64,000 bases of DNA from CAVYXZ01 sp965223835 (GCA_965223835.1 CBDCXQ010000001.1:5766001-5830000), one strand, 5' to 3'. Positions 24,009-33,469 are shown, numbered from the stretch's first letter. Notes: generated by a model not told the origin, from the sequence alone. Translations and numbers: made by a program.

Positions 24009-27008
24009 TCAGGTGCAGGCTTCGGGGTCTTTGGGTTCAACCGGTTCCAGGAAATAGGCATCTTCGACCGTTTCGCCCACGTTACAATCACCCTCCGCCG
24101 TCCAAGCTTCAGGATGACCGGAGGCGCGTACCTTCCAGAAGCGCAACAAACGCCCGCCCTCTGCCTGATTACAGGCCGGACCATCGGTGACGACGAACTC
24201 CGTGCCTCTGGGCAATAAGCCCACTTGCTCTGCGTCAGTATTGGGTTCAGGTCGCAGGCGGTTATCAACGCCGCCCTCCTGAACCCGTCCACGTTTGCCA
24301 ACTTCCAGCCGGGCCGGTGGTGAATCGGGACAGCTAGCTAGCTCCGGTCTCAATGTGGGTATCGGGGTGGGAGTATCCGGTATCACCAGCAGCCCACAGG
24401 GATCATCATCCACATTATCGCGTTCGCCATCGCCATCGGTATCAGGATTCGTTGGCAGCGTACATTCATTGACCTCATCGCCGTCGAACAGACCATCTTC
24501 ATCGGTGTCGTTCTTTAACGGGTCGGTGCCCCATTGGCGCACTTCTTCACCGTCCAGCAAGCCATCGCCGTCGGTATCCGGGTTGTTCCACAGAGTGTTA
24601 AAACGTTGATTTTCTTCCCAGGTTGGCAACCCATCCGCATCCGGGTCGGCTTCGGCGGTAACGGTCAGGTTAACTTCAACATCCTGAGCAGTTGCGCCGG
24701 ATTCGATGGTGGCCGCCTGCGACGCGACGAGTGCCAGGGCCTCAGCGGTTGCGGTGGCCGCCGCATTTTGCCCCTCGATAAACCTGAGAGCGAGGAAGCC
24801 ACACAACATCGCCGCCAAGATGATGGCAGCGGGCAACCAGCGCGGAATCAGTGGATAAACCGTCAGCCGCCCCTGCTGCGTTTGCTTGCCACCGGTTTGG
24901 TCGCCGGTCGCGACCGACATCTCAAATTGGATTTGTTTGCCCGCAGCGCCAATCAACGGACGTGTTTTGGGTGTGATCTTGACCGGCACCAGGATGTCTT
25001 CGCCAGGTTGCAATTCCACCTGTGGCGCTTGCCCCAGATCAAAATCGAGGTCGTGGGCCTGGTCGATGCCGCTGAGATTGTAGCGCACCTCGGAGTTGCC
25101 ATTGTTCATGACCGACATCACGGCTTTGCGTCGACCTTTTAGATCTTTAGGTTGCAGGTCAATCGCAAAGTCGTAATACGGCTCTATCATCAAGATCAGG
25201 CCGGTCATTTCTTTCTGTAACTGCTGTGCGGTGGCTGTCACCCGCACCCGGTAGGGATGCTGTCCGGCAGTGCTGCTGCTATCGCGCGGTGTGAGGACTT
25301 GAATCATGACTTGATCGCTGGTGTTGCCGCTGCTGCTCTTGGTAGTCATCAAATTGACGTCGTTTTTTGAAACCGAATACCATTCCGGTGGCAGATCAAG
25401 GACCTCGATTTTGAAATGGTCAACGCGGTCACTGCGGTTTTCAATTTGAATCGCCAGCATTTGCGGCTGACCGGGGATGGCTGTCAGGGTTGGTTGCGCG
25501 ATGGTGACGCCAATCGCCTCATCGGCAGGTGAAGCCACCATGCCGGGCTGCTGTTGTTGATATTGCGGCACCATTTGCGGCTCAACACTGGTATCTTCAT
25601 AGCGCGGCTGCGGCGGTGGCGCCGGTTGCGGGTCGGGATGCTGGCGCGTGATCGGTGGCGGCGCTGGTGGGGCTTCGGGCGGCGTTGGGAAGGCATCAAG
25701 ACCGGTTTGGTACAGGTCGGCACCCCCCGGTTGATCCCACTCCATCCCGGTTTTATATAAATCATCAGCCAGCGCTTCATCTGGCTCCCAGCGTAACTGG
25801 TAGGCACCGATCTCAATGATCTGGCCTTCGGGCCACGTGGTTGGGACGTGCGGCGATACGGGTTGATTATGGAGATCAGTCCCGTTGCCCGACCCCAAAT
25901 CGATAATCTGATAGCCGTTTTCGCGTGACCGAACAATCTGTAAATGGCGGCGGGAGACGCGCTTGGTCGGATCTTCTAGCCAGATGTCTTGATTATCGCC
26001 GCGCCCCAACGTAATCGTATCCTTGTCGTACGGCAGGTTGCGGTAGGGCATGCCATCGCGGGTCACATGCACTTTAATCGGGCCAGTATAGGGACCTTCA
26101 ACCGGTACGGGCGGTGGTTCCAATTCCGTTGCCGGTTCAGGAGCGGTCAAGGATTGCAATGCCCGGTCCAAAGCTACCGACATATCCCGCGCCGTTTGAT
26201 AGCGATTGGGCGGGTCTTTTTGCATACTTTTCTTGATGACATCATCCAGTTCCACCGTCACGTTGGGCCGGAACTGTTTGACGGGCGGGGCGGCCTGCCG
26301 GGTATGCATCTCGATAGCTTCCTGAGGCGTGCGCGGCTGGAACGGACGACGACCGGCGACCAGTTCATAGAGCACAATCCCCAGTGCGTAAATATCGCTG
26401 CGCTTGTCAATGGTCCGCCCGATAATGCATTGCTCCGGCGACATATATTCCAGCGTGCCCAGCGTGCCTTCCAGATCGGAATCACTGCCGCTGGACTGAA
26501 GCAACTGGGCTAACCCAAAATCAGTCAGCACCGCCCGCTGCTGACCGGGCGAGACGGACTTCAAGAGGACATTATCCGGTTTGACATCGCGATGGACCAT
26601 GCCCTGTTCGTGGGCATAATGCAGGGCTTCGGCCAATTGACGAACAAGCTGGATGGCAACTTCGAGGTCAATCTGGTTGGCACCCTGGGCTTCCTGCTCA
26701 AGATAATCCCGCAGACTACCCTCTGCGATATATTCCATCGCAATAAAGAGTTGCCCATCTTTGGCGTCGAAGGCGTAAATCTGAATGATGTTATCATGCC
26801 GAAGGTTGGCGGCGGCCTGCGCTTCTTGCTGAAACCGACGTTGAAACTGCTTCTGCGTGGCGAAATGCTCGTGCATGATCTTGAGCGCCACATCCCGTTG
26901 CAGGTTCAGGTCTTTTGCCAGATAGACCGCACCCATGCCACCAGCACCCAGATGACGCTCCACCCGGTAATGATCGATTTGTCGCCCTATTAGCGGGTCT
27001 TTCGCCAT
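24009..27008 (-). CDS. Transmembrane Ser/Thr protein kinase with FHA, TSP3 and SH3-like domains
   Basis: 999 residues from the ATG at 27008 (GGAG ten bases upstream; a GTG sixteen codons earlier is possible). In order: a complete Hanks-type kinase (~10-285; Gly loop GAGGMG, VALK lysine, HRDVKPDN, DFG, SPE), an FHA domain (~325-400; LGRGDNQD, SRRH, LGSGNGT), a Pro-rich linker, two Ig-like domains (~510-715), one membrane helix (~722-742), an acidic calcium-binding TSP3-type repeat region (DTDGDG, DTDEDG) and a C-terminal SH3-like domain of the same kind as the five in the protein at 2601-4088. The kinase is cytoplasmic and the SH3 external. Last gene of the eCIS operon; presumably phosphorylates its FHA-containing or other components. 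Confidence 0.9.
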   Translation of the reverse strand: MAKDPLIGRQIDHYRVERHLGAGGMGAVYLAKDLNLQRDVALKIMHEHFATQKQFQRRFQQEAQAAANLRHDNIIQIYAFDAKDGQLFIAMEYIAEGSLRDYLEQEAQGANQIDLEVAIQLVRQLAEALHYAHEQGMVHRDVKPDNVLLKSVSPGQQRAVLTDFGLAQLLQSSGSDSDLEGTLGTLEYMSPEQCIIGRTIDKRSDIYALGIVLYELVAGRRPFQPRTPQEAIEMHTRQAAPPVKQFRPNVTVELDDVIKKSMQKDPPNRYQTARDMSVALDRALQSLTAPEPATELEPPPVPVEGPYTGPIKVHVTRDGMPYRNLPYDKDTITLGRGDNQDIWLEDPTKRVSRRHLQIVRSRENGYQIIDLGSGNGTDLHNQPVSPHVPTTWPEGQIIEIGAYQLRWEPDEALADDLYKTGMEWDQPGGADLYQTGLDAFPTPPEAPPAPPPITRQHPDPQPAPPPQPRYEDTSVEPQMVPQYQQQQPGMVASPADEAIGVTIAQPTLTAIPGQPQMLAIQIENRSDRVDHFKIEVLDLPPEWYSVSKNDVNLMTTKSSSGNTSDQVMIQVLTPRDSSSTAGQHPYRVRVTATAQQLQKEMTGLILMIEPYYDFAIDLQPKDLKGRRKAVMSVMNNGNSEVRYNLSGIDQAHDLDFDLGQAPQVELQPGEDILVPVKITPKTRPLIGAAGKQIQFEMSVATGDQTGGKQTQQGRLTVYPLIPRWLPAAIILAAMLCGFLALRFIEGQNAAATATAEALALVASQAATIESGATAQDVEVNLTVTAEADPDADGLPTWEENQRFNTLWNNPDTDGDGLLDGEEVRQWGTDPLKNDTDEDGLFDGDEVNECTLPTNPDTDGDGERDNVDDDPCGLLVIPDTPTPIPTLRPELASCPDSPPARLEVGKRGRVQEGGVDNRLRPEPNTDAEQVGLLPRGTEFVVTDGPACNQAEGGRLLRFWKVRASGHPEAWTAEGDCNVGETVEDAYFLEPVEPKDPEACT

Positions 27009-27091
27009 ACCTGCATATCTCCAACGTGGTTGCTGTTTTTCAGGTTGCCCAGCCACTTTCTTTATTGGGCATACAAAAGGGAAATATTCGA

Positions 27092-28939
27092 TTAGTAATC
27101 GGCGATACTCATATCGCCTTCATCCCGTTTCTTGACTTCCTCGCCCACGTTCGCCTTGTTTAACAGCGCCATGACCTTGAAGGCTTTGGCATCCACGCCT
27201 TCAAAGATGTTATCAATATTCGTGGCGAGGGTATGATACTTTTTAGATTGCTGGAGCATGTTGTGAAACGGTGCCCGCGTATCGGGTTGAGAGGGCGGTT
27301 CAAATTCGGTTACCTCGACCGCCCGTTTATACAGGCCATCCGGGTCGCCGCCGGGGAACGTGTCGCGTGCTTTGCGCCCAATCGTCATAATTTCACGAAT
27401 GACCGCTACCAGCGCCATCACAGTGGCATAACGTTCCTGACCTTTGGCCGGTGCCCGACCCTCACGTCTTTCCTTGCGGCTCTCGCTGGTAATTTTATCG
27501 AGTTCTTCACCGAACTTGACATACTGGGCCTGGCGATTCTGCATGTATAACTTGAGCAGTTTCACCTCATCTTCGAACTGCTTCTTTTTATCCTCAAAGT
27601 CTTTAAATTTCTGCATGAGCGACAGTTCAGCAACCAGCCCGCGCTTGCCTTCGATAACGGCATTAAAGGCATCAATGCTTCGTTGGATTTTGCGAAGTTT
27701 ATTGTGATACATCATCGCGACGGTACCACCCACCAGGCCCTCAGCATCGGTTGGAATGCCGACAGAACCAGCGATTCCCTTCGCCTGTTCCTTCAGAATG
27801 CCCATCGCCGGATTATCACCCGTTTCAACATCCAACCCGGCTCCCATCAGGCTCTTGGCGCCACCCATCGCGCCGATGGACATATCAACCGTTTTGCCGA
27901 TTTTCTTCCAGGTGGCAATAATTTTTTCGATTTCTTCTTTTTGGGCATCATAAGTGCCCCGCTTTTCCGCCAGCGCTTTGATGTCGGCTTCCAGGTCAAC
28001 CTGTCGCAGGCCCAACCAGGCGGTTTCCATCTCGCTGAGGGCATTATCCACCTTCAGGGATTGCTCCGTGACCTGACCCGACATTTCAGGGATTTTTAGG
28101 CCCACCAGTTCTTTGGGGTCAATGCGTTCGATGTCATCCAGCCCGGCGACCAACTCGTCGGTCAGGGCCTCCATGTCCATGACATCTTCACCGATCCCCA
28201 GCGCGACCCGCATGCCATCGAACTTGGCGATAGACGGAAATATGCCATTTGCCTGGGTCGTCCAGGCGTTATATTCCATGAAAAGCTGTTGCTCGGCGGT
28301 GCGTTGCGCTTCGACCTTGGCGAGGGCCTTGCGACTACCAGCTTCCCGTTCCGCATATTGCTTATGCGCAAAGGGGGAAACCGGCGCGATTCCAAGAAAG
28401 TCACCGCTATCCTCTTTGTCTTGTTTGGCCTCGGCGGCCCAGCGGGCAAACAGCGCCTGGGCTTCATCCAACTCGCGCTGGTTGGGGACCTGGGGGCTGA
28501 GATGCCAATCTTTGAAGCGACCAATATTGGCTTCCACCATCAACGATTGGTCTTCTAGCATAGCGGAGCTAAAGCCTTCTTCGCCAGCGGACACCTCCTT
28601 ACCGCGTTGATTGGTCAACGTCAGGCCATCGGCGCCCACCAGTTCCGGTGGCAGTGAAAACCGCATGATTTGCTGGGGCGCGGTCATGATGATACCATCG
28701 CCAGCAGCACCACGCACCGGGGGCAACCCCTGAAATTGGGATTGCTGCCAGTTATCTATCTGGCCCTGCGCGACCAGTTCTTGCGTGGCCTGATTGCCAA
28801 CGGTCTGTTGCAATTGCAGCACCCGGTCATGCTGACGGTTGCCACTTGAGGCTTGCCGCGTAACCTGTTCTTCGGCTGTAGGTGTTGTGGCGCGACGCGC
28901 CCGGCGGCGAACCCGTTTTCTCCCCCGCTTGGCTGGCAT
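27092..28939 (-). CDS. 615-residue helical eCIS-associated protein (candidate cargo or ruler)
   Basis: No known catalytic domain is recognised. The N-terminus is highly basic (KRGRKRVRRRARR), followed near residues 42-56 by LQLQQTVGNQATQELV, a motif also present near the N-terminus of the preceding DUF4157 protein (LQRTIGNQGVQNVM). The remainder is largely charged helix and coiled coil with a Gly/Ala stretch near residues 360-410. Its ATG directly abuts the DUF4157 stop, so they are co-translated. In related eCIS loci this position is commonly occupied by loaded proteins. Alternatives are a tape-measure protein, because no other obvious one is present. Function unproven. Confidence 0.65.
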   Translation of the reverse strand: MPAKRGRKRVRRRARRATTPTAEEQVTRQASSGNRQHDRVLQLQQTVGNQATQELVAQGQIDNWQQSQFQGLPPVRGAAGDGIIMTAPQQIMRFSLPPELVGADGLTLTNQRGKEVSAGEEGFSSAMLEDQSLMVEANIGRFKDWHLSPQVPNQRELDEAQALFARWAAEAKQDKEDSGDFLGIAPVSPFAHKQYAEREAGSRKALAKVEAQRTAEQQLFMEYNAWTTQANGIFPSIAKFDGMRVALGIGEDVMDMEALTDELVAGLDDIERIDPKELVGLKIPEMSGQVTEQSLKVDNALSEMETAWLGLRQVDLEADIKALAEKRGTYDAQKEEIEKIIATWKKIGKTVDMSIGAMGGAKSLMGAGLDVETGDNPAMGILKEQAKGIAGSVGIPTDAEGLVGGTVAMMYHNKLRKIQRSIDAFNAVIEGKRGLVAELSLMQKFKDFEDKKKQFEDEVKLLKLYMQNRQAQYVKFGEELDKITSESRKERREGRAPAKGQERYATVMALVAVIREIMTIGRKARDTFPGGDPDGLYKRAVEVTEFEPPSQPDTRAPFHNMLQQSKKYHTLATNIDNIFEGVDAKAFKVMALLNKANVGEEVKKRDEGDMSIADY

Positions 28940-29848
28940 CTAGCAGCAACCTTCGTCGTCGTGTTTGGCCTTTAGCTCTTTGCCGCCACCCTGCTGCACC
29001 ACATGCGTTAGTTCGTGTGCCAGTAGTTCTTTACCGGCGTCACTGTTAGGGTTGTATTCGCCATCACGGAAGAATATATCCGAGCCGGTGGTGAAGGCCC
29101 GCGCCTGCACCGCATCATTTAAATCATTCGCCTCGGCACCCGTATGCACGCGCACATCGCTAAAATCCTGCCCGAAACGCGGTTCCAGGAAGTTACGCGC
29201 ATCGTCCGGCAGGGCGTCGCCGCTGCCGCGAGCGCCTTCAATCGCAGCCTCGGCCGCTGCTGATACGCCCGGAGTCTCCTCACGTTGAAGCGGTTTCTCC
29301 ATCAACATTTCTTCTTCTTCCATGGGCTGACGTTGCAAGAACTTGCCCATGAGTTCTTCTTCTGGTAATTCGTCCTGTCGCTGGAGTGGTTTCTCCATCA
29401 ACATTTCATCTTCTTCTTCCATGGGCTGACGTTGCAAGAACTTGCCCATGAGTTCTTCTTCCGGCAATTCGTCCTGCCGCTGGAGTGGTTTCTCCATCAA
29501 CATTTCTTCTTCTTCTTCGATTGGCTCACGCTGCAACGGGTCGGCCATGGTCATGACTTCATGGGCCACGCTGTCGGCTTCCTGCTCATATTGATCACCG
29601 GGTTCATTCACCGACATCTTTGCCTGCACCACACCGGGCAAGGCAGGCAAACTCACGTCGGCCTGGCGCTGGATGGCGGGACGCCCCATGACGTTCTGCA
29701 CGCCCTGGTTGCCAATCGTCCGCTGCAAATCCATGACATCCGCATCTTCCAGCCGAAAAGGTTTGTGCTGGTGTTCGGCTGGCTGCTGATCCGGGTGTTT
29801 TGGTTTGTGCTTCGACTGATTAATCTTATCAAGATGACTGCCAGGCAT
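28940..29848 (-). CDS. DUF4157 (eCIS core) protein with acidic repeats
   Basis: 302 residues. The C-terminal ~80 residues form the DUF4157 domain typical of eCIS loci, with the metalloprotease-like HELTHVVQQ and FGQDFSDVRVHTGAEAN; both zinc His and the Glu are kept. The N-terminus carries the LQRTIGNQGVQ motif. Residues ~105-190 contain three near-identical acidic units (two of 32-33 residues and a partial) with EEEEMLMEKPLQRQDELPEE elements. DUF4157 proteins are thought to be loaded proteins or processing factors of injection systems. The last residues EGCC are unusual. It is followed without a gap by the 615-residue gene. Confidence 0.88.
   Translation of the reverse strand: MPGSHLDKINQSKHKPKHPDQQPAEHQHKPFRLEDADVMDLQRTIGNQGVQNVMGRPAIQRQADVSLPALPGVVQAKMSVNEPGDQYEQEADSVAHEVMTMADPLQREPIEEEEEMLMEKPLQRQDELPEEELMGKFLQRQPMEEEDEMLMEKPLQRQDELPEEELMGKFLQRQPMEEEEMLMEKPLQREETPGVSAAAEAAIEGARGSGDALPDDARNFLEPRFGQDFSDVRVHTGAEANDLNDAVQARAFTTGSDIFFRDGEYNPNSDAGKELLAHELTHVVQQGGGKELKAKHDDEGCC
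29280..29520 (-). repeat. In-frame tandem repeat of 96-99 bp in the DUF4157 gene
   Basis: Repeat units start at about 29292, 29388 and 29487; spacing 96 and 99 bp means 32 and 33 codons. The units are nearly identical at DNA level, which points to recent duplication. Confidence 0.8.
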
Positions 29849-29866
29849 GGGAAGTACTCCTTACCA

Positions 29867-31006
29867 CTAATTGATCTCTAGCGTGAACGACGCAAACGCC
29901 GGTTTTTGTGAGGCGATCAAACGCTCAATAACGTCCGAATCCACTCTGACTCGACTGGCACTCAGGGGTATAGTCACCGTAAAGTGACAGCTTTCCTCCT
30001 GGATCTCCGGTGTGACACCAAAATAAAGCTGGAGTAATCGCTCTAGCCCCGGACGGGTTCCCCGGCGCAAAAACAACCAGCCGATCTGGTACATAATCTG
30101 GCGTTGATTTTCTTCCGGCAGTTCGGGGATCAAGATCAGGTCAAACCAGCTCGACATCCAGCGCAACCATTCTTCGGGCGCGACCTCCGGCGTGAGAAAC
30201 ATATCGAAGTTATCGACCATCCAGAACAAGGGGGCCATGATCGACTCGCAGATGAGCAAGTAGCGACCCATGAAATCGTCTTCACTGTAGATGGCCGGTA
30301 AATATTGCAACCAGGTGCTGGCGTCACGCGGTAAGCCAACCAGATGATTCTGCGCATCATAGCCATCAAGGCGGCTTTTGGGTAAGCGGGCTAATCGTCC
30401 CTGATATTCCTGTTCGCGGCTCCGCTGATCCTCCAATGAAATATCGTCACGTTTCACCACCTCGAACGATTGTTGTGGCGGCGGTTCGGGTTCCGGCTCC
30501 GGTTCCCGTCGTCGGCGCCGACGAGGTGGCTGGGGCGGTGGTTCTGGCTCCGGCTCTGGTTCTGCTTCTGGCGCTTCTTCAGCGACCGGCGGTTCCGGCT
30601 CAGGTGGTGGTGGCGGCTCTTCAGCAACTGGCGGTTCGGGTTCCGGTTCCGGCTCAGGTGGCGGCGGTTCTTCAACTGGTGGTGGCTCCGGTACGACGAT
30701 TTCGCGCAATGTCAGGACGAAAGGCCCCAATCGCAAACCATCACCAACCGCCAACGGTGTGGCAGCCTGTGCTTCCAGGCGGGTGTCATTCAGGTAGGTC
30801 CCATTGCTGCTGCCCAGGTCCGTAGCATAAACATCATCACCGTCAACGTGAAGACGTAGATGCCGCCGACTCACCTGCGCATGGGCCAGCGTCAAATCAT
30901 TGTTGGCCGTGCGCCCAACCTGAATCCCGGCAGCAGTGACCGTCAGTTCTTCCTGCTCCAGGTCTGGCCCGGTAATACCAAAAACGGCGCGTGTTTCGTC
31001 GGCCAT
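29867..31006 (-). CDS. FHA domain fused to phage tail protein I (eCIS baseplate)
   Basis: 379 residues. Residues ~1-105 are a complete FHA domain that should bind phosphothreonine (VGRTANNDL, VSRRHLRL, DLGSSNGTYLN). Residues ~107-185 are a Pro/Glu linker ending in an Arg cluster (PPRRRRRREPEPEP). Residues ~225-379 match the P2 gpI/phage tail protein domain found in contractile systems (LPAIYSEDDFMGRYLLICES, LLQLYFGVTPEIQEE). Tail protein I is a baseplate component that links gpJ-like protein to the fibres. The gene starts two bases after the gpJ-like stop. The fusion places a phospho-dependent docking site directly on the baseplate. Confidence 0.85.
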   Translation of the reverse strand: MADETRAVFGITGPDLEQEELTVTAAGIQVGRTANNDLTLAHAQVSRRHLRLHVDGDDVYATDLGSSNGTYLNDTRLEAQAATPLAVGDGLRLGPFVLTLREIVVPEPPPVEEPPPPEPEPEPEPPVAEEPPPPPEPEPPVAEEAPEAEPEPEPEPPPQPPRRRRRREPEPEPEPPPQQSFEVVKRDDISLEDQRSREQEYQGRLARLPKSRLDGYDAQNHLVGLPRDASTWLQYLPAIYSEDDFMGRYLLICESIMAPLFWMVDNFDMFLTPEVAPEEWLRWMSSWFDLILIPELPEENQRQIMYQIGWLFLRRGTRPGLERLLQLYFGVTPEIQEESCHFTVTIPLSASRVRVDSDVIERLIASQKPAFASFTLEIN

Positions 31007-31008
31007 GC

Positions 31009-32976
31009 CTATTCCTCAATCACGTCATGCTCATGGGAGACCACAACCCCTTGCGCAGTTAGCGCGATGCTCTCCACCTCATTACCCCGCGAAAACTCGC
31101 CATCATTCTCGGCAACGGGATAAAGACGGACCGAGCGAATAAAATCAACGCCGGGTACCGTGAGCAATGCTGCCATTATATCAGAGACGAACAAATCACG
31201 ACCAAACGGCCAGCCCGCACCATCGTTGCCCCCGGTCAGTGGATTGAGGAAGTCAAACAATTTATCGCGCACCCGCCCGCGCACTTCATCACCATCAAAG
31301 AAGGCGCTGGCATGAAAGCGCACCTCGGTCTGTACCCAATGATAGTTGGGCGGAGACACCTCTAAATCCGTCGAGATCAGGCGGCGCTCATCGAGAAAGT
31401 TCATAATCCGTTCGCGCGTTGGCTCCGGCAGGATTAAACTTTCCGGCGCAATATAGCCCTGCATGTTCGGAATTTGTGGGATCACCAGAACTCTGACCTC
31501 ACCGGCCTGTGTCTGGGGTGGCTGCAAGCAATAGACCCGACCCACTGCGCCAGGGGCGGCTTCGCGGGCCAGATATTCAAAATCTTCAGCGGTCACGGCC
31601 CGTTGTAAGGTGCGCAGATAACCGGGCACGCGCACTTTGGCATCTTCCAGATCTTCAGCATTCAGGCCACCCTGGGCTGCCCGCCGGTTGGCGACCCGCT
31701 CCATAAATGGCAGCGAACTTTTTAGCACATTGAGGGTGCTGGCAGCAACATTGCCCTCAATGCCACCCCCATAGCGATAAGCGCGGAAGATCAATTGGGC
31801 ATTGCGGGGTACAATCGACCCATAGCGCCAGATGCTGCCGTCGCGCTGGGGCAAGGCAGGACCCACCCGTAATTCACCGGTTTGACTGTCCAGCGTGTAG
31901 TGTTTATCGTCCGGGCCGGAATTCGCGAAGTCGCTCACCTCAACCCAGCGTTCCTCAACGCCATCTTCCAACCGTACCAGCAATTGTTCGCCGGGCAAGC
32001 GTGGAGCAATCGGGGTGTGCTGGGTGTAAAAACGCTGTCCAGGCGTGCCGTCGGACCGCCCCAGCGATTCGTTTTTGATGCCCATGACGTTGGTGGTCTC
32101 GACGGTTATCCCCCATGACGCCGCGGTGAGTTGATGGATCTCCGGGCTGACCTGATAGCCGAACATATCCTCGCGTGGGTCTAAGCGACAGCGCACCCAG
32201 TAAGCCGTCAGGTCGTTGCGTTCACCCTCTTGCATCGCGGGCAGGTGCAGCGTCATCACGCCATCGTTGTTGAAGGCATCAGTCGTGTCTTCATCAATCT
32301 CGACTTTGGTCCAGGTCGTGTCCTCTTCGCGGCCCATCGCCTCCCAGATATAGGGCGGATCAGTGGGGTCAACTCCCGCGCCGCGGGCTTCTTCCACATC
32401 CATCTCAAACCCCAGGATGTGATGGCTGAGGTCTTCCTCAAAACCGAAGAAAACGACATCGCCCGTTACCGGTGGCGTGGAGGGAAAAATCTTCAAACTT
32501 CTTTTGCCACTTGCCAGATCTTTGACATTATATGTATCGACCTGACCGGTGGTGCCGCTGCGGGTCATGACATATTTGAGTTTGGGCACGCGGATGATCG
32601 ACTCAATGTCAGTGCTGAACGTTATCGCCGGGTCAGTCTCGGTGCGAGTGGTGGCGACCTCGGTCCCCATCGGAATGGTGATATGCACTGCTTGCGGCGC
32701 GGTCAGCCAGAATGTAACTGGGGCGCGGGCCGGTTCAGCCTCGCGCAATTTCATCCCGATCAATTCAATGAACTTGATGAAATGCTTGTCGGGCACGCGG
32801 TTCAGACGATACAGGATAATATCCGTCATCCAGGCGAACAGCTCAATCACCGTTATCCCTGGATCACTCAAATTGTGATCGGTCCACTCCGGTGTATAGA
32901 GCGGAATACGCTGGAGTGCTTCGGCCATTATGTCAGCGAAGGCCCGGTCATCTAACCGGGGCGTTTCGTAACCCAT
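31009..32976 (-). CDS. Baseplate assembly protein, gpJ/Afp11-like
   Basis: 655 residues, matching the 'putative baseplate assembly protein' family of eCIS and phage-like particles. The N-terminus PRLDDRAFADIMAEALQRIP with NLSDPGITVIELFAWMTDIILYRLNRVP is diagnostic. The middle is an inserted beta domain and the C-terminal half has the gpJ core (YRYGGGIEGNVAASTLNVLK, LQRAVTAEDFEYLAREA). gpJ-like proteins form the wedge that holds the spike and triggers sheath contraction. RBS GGGGGATA; the gene lies 11 bp after the gp25-like gene. Confidence 0.92.
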   Translation of the reverse strand: MGYETPRLDDRAFADIMAEALQRIPLYTPEWTDHNLSDPGITVIELFAWMTDIILYRLNRVPDKHFIKFIELIGMKLREAEPARAPVTFWLTAPQAVHITIPMGTEVATTRTETDPAITFSTDIESIIRVPKLKYVMTRSGTTGQVDTYNVKDLASGKRSLKIFPSTPPVTGDVVFFGFEEDLSHHILGFEMDVEEARGAGVDPTDPPYIWEAMGREEDTTWTKVEIDEDTTDAFNNDGVMTLHLPAMQEGERNDLTAYWVRCRLDPREDMFGYQVSPEIHQLTAASWGITVETTNVMGIKNESLGRSDGTPGQRFYTQHTPIAPRLPGEQLLVRLEDGVEERWVEVSDFANSGPDDKHYTLDSQTGELRVGPALPQRDGSIWRYGSIVPRNAQLIFRAYRYGGGIEGNVAASTLNVLKSSLPFMERVANRRAAQGGLNAEDLEDAKVRVPGYLRTLQRAVTAEDFEYLAREAAPGAVGRVYCLQPPQTQAGEVRVLVIPQIPNMQGYIAPESLILPEPTRERIMNFLDERRLISTDLEVSPPNYHWVQTEVRFHASAFFDGDEVRGRVRDKLFDFLNPLTGGNDGAGWPFGRDLFVSDIMAALLTVPGVDFIRSVRLYPVAENDGEFSRGNEVESIALTAQGVVVSHEHDVIEE

Positions 32977-32987
32977 GAATATCCCCC

Positions 32988-33377
32988 TTATGCCGGGATC
33001 AGGTAAAATGGATAAACCATGCTGCGTTTATCGTGTGTCCTTTTAATCTCATACTCGATTTCGATGATGATTTCTCCGACGTCTGCCGCACCCGGCACCG
33101 CCTGCACCTTCGTCAAGCGGATGCGTGGTTCCCAGCGCGTGAGGGCTTCGATCACCCGCCGTTCGATGAGGATGGCCGTTTGCTGATTGGCCGGCCAGAA
33201 GACCAGTTCGTGGAGATTACAGCCGAATTCCGGGTGCATGACCCGTTCGCCCGGCGCTGTATTCAAAATAATGCGAATGGCTTGCTTGATGTCGGTATCA
33301 TCCTGGACCATCGAAATACGGTCCCGGTCATTCAGTTGCGGTGGAAAGGCCCAACCGCGCCCCGTAATGCTTTTCAT
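32988..33377 (-). CDS. gp25/GpW-like baseplate protein (Afp9-like)
   Basis: 129 residues, the usual size. The family pattern is clear: GRGWAFPPQL, the short helix DIKQAIRIILNTAPGERVMHPEFGCNLHELVF and the strand EPRIRLTKVQAV. This lysozyme-unrelated gp25 fold sits at the baseplate-sheath junction and holds the sheath initiating ring. It is followed by the gpJ-like gene, the normal order in eCIS clusters. Confidence 0.92.
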   Translation of the reverse strand: MKSITGRGWAFPPQLNDRDRISMVQDDTDIKQAIRIILNTAPGERVMHPEFGCNLHELVFWPANQQTAILIERRVIEALTRWEPRIRLTKVQAVPGAADVGEIIIEIEYEIKRTHDKRSMVYPFYLIPA

Positions 33378-33469
33378 CGAAATGATGTTCCTTTAAATAA
33401 TCGCCTATAACTTTGCTGGTGGATGATTCCCATCCCAATCATTATAGCTGACTCCGCAGCGGGCGTCTG

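Noticed and set aside
29280..29520. CRISPR-like array
   Set aside because: The repeat units are 96-99 bp, directly adjoining, in frame and coding; there are no unique spacers and no cas genes.
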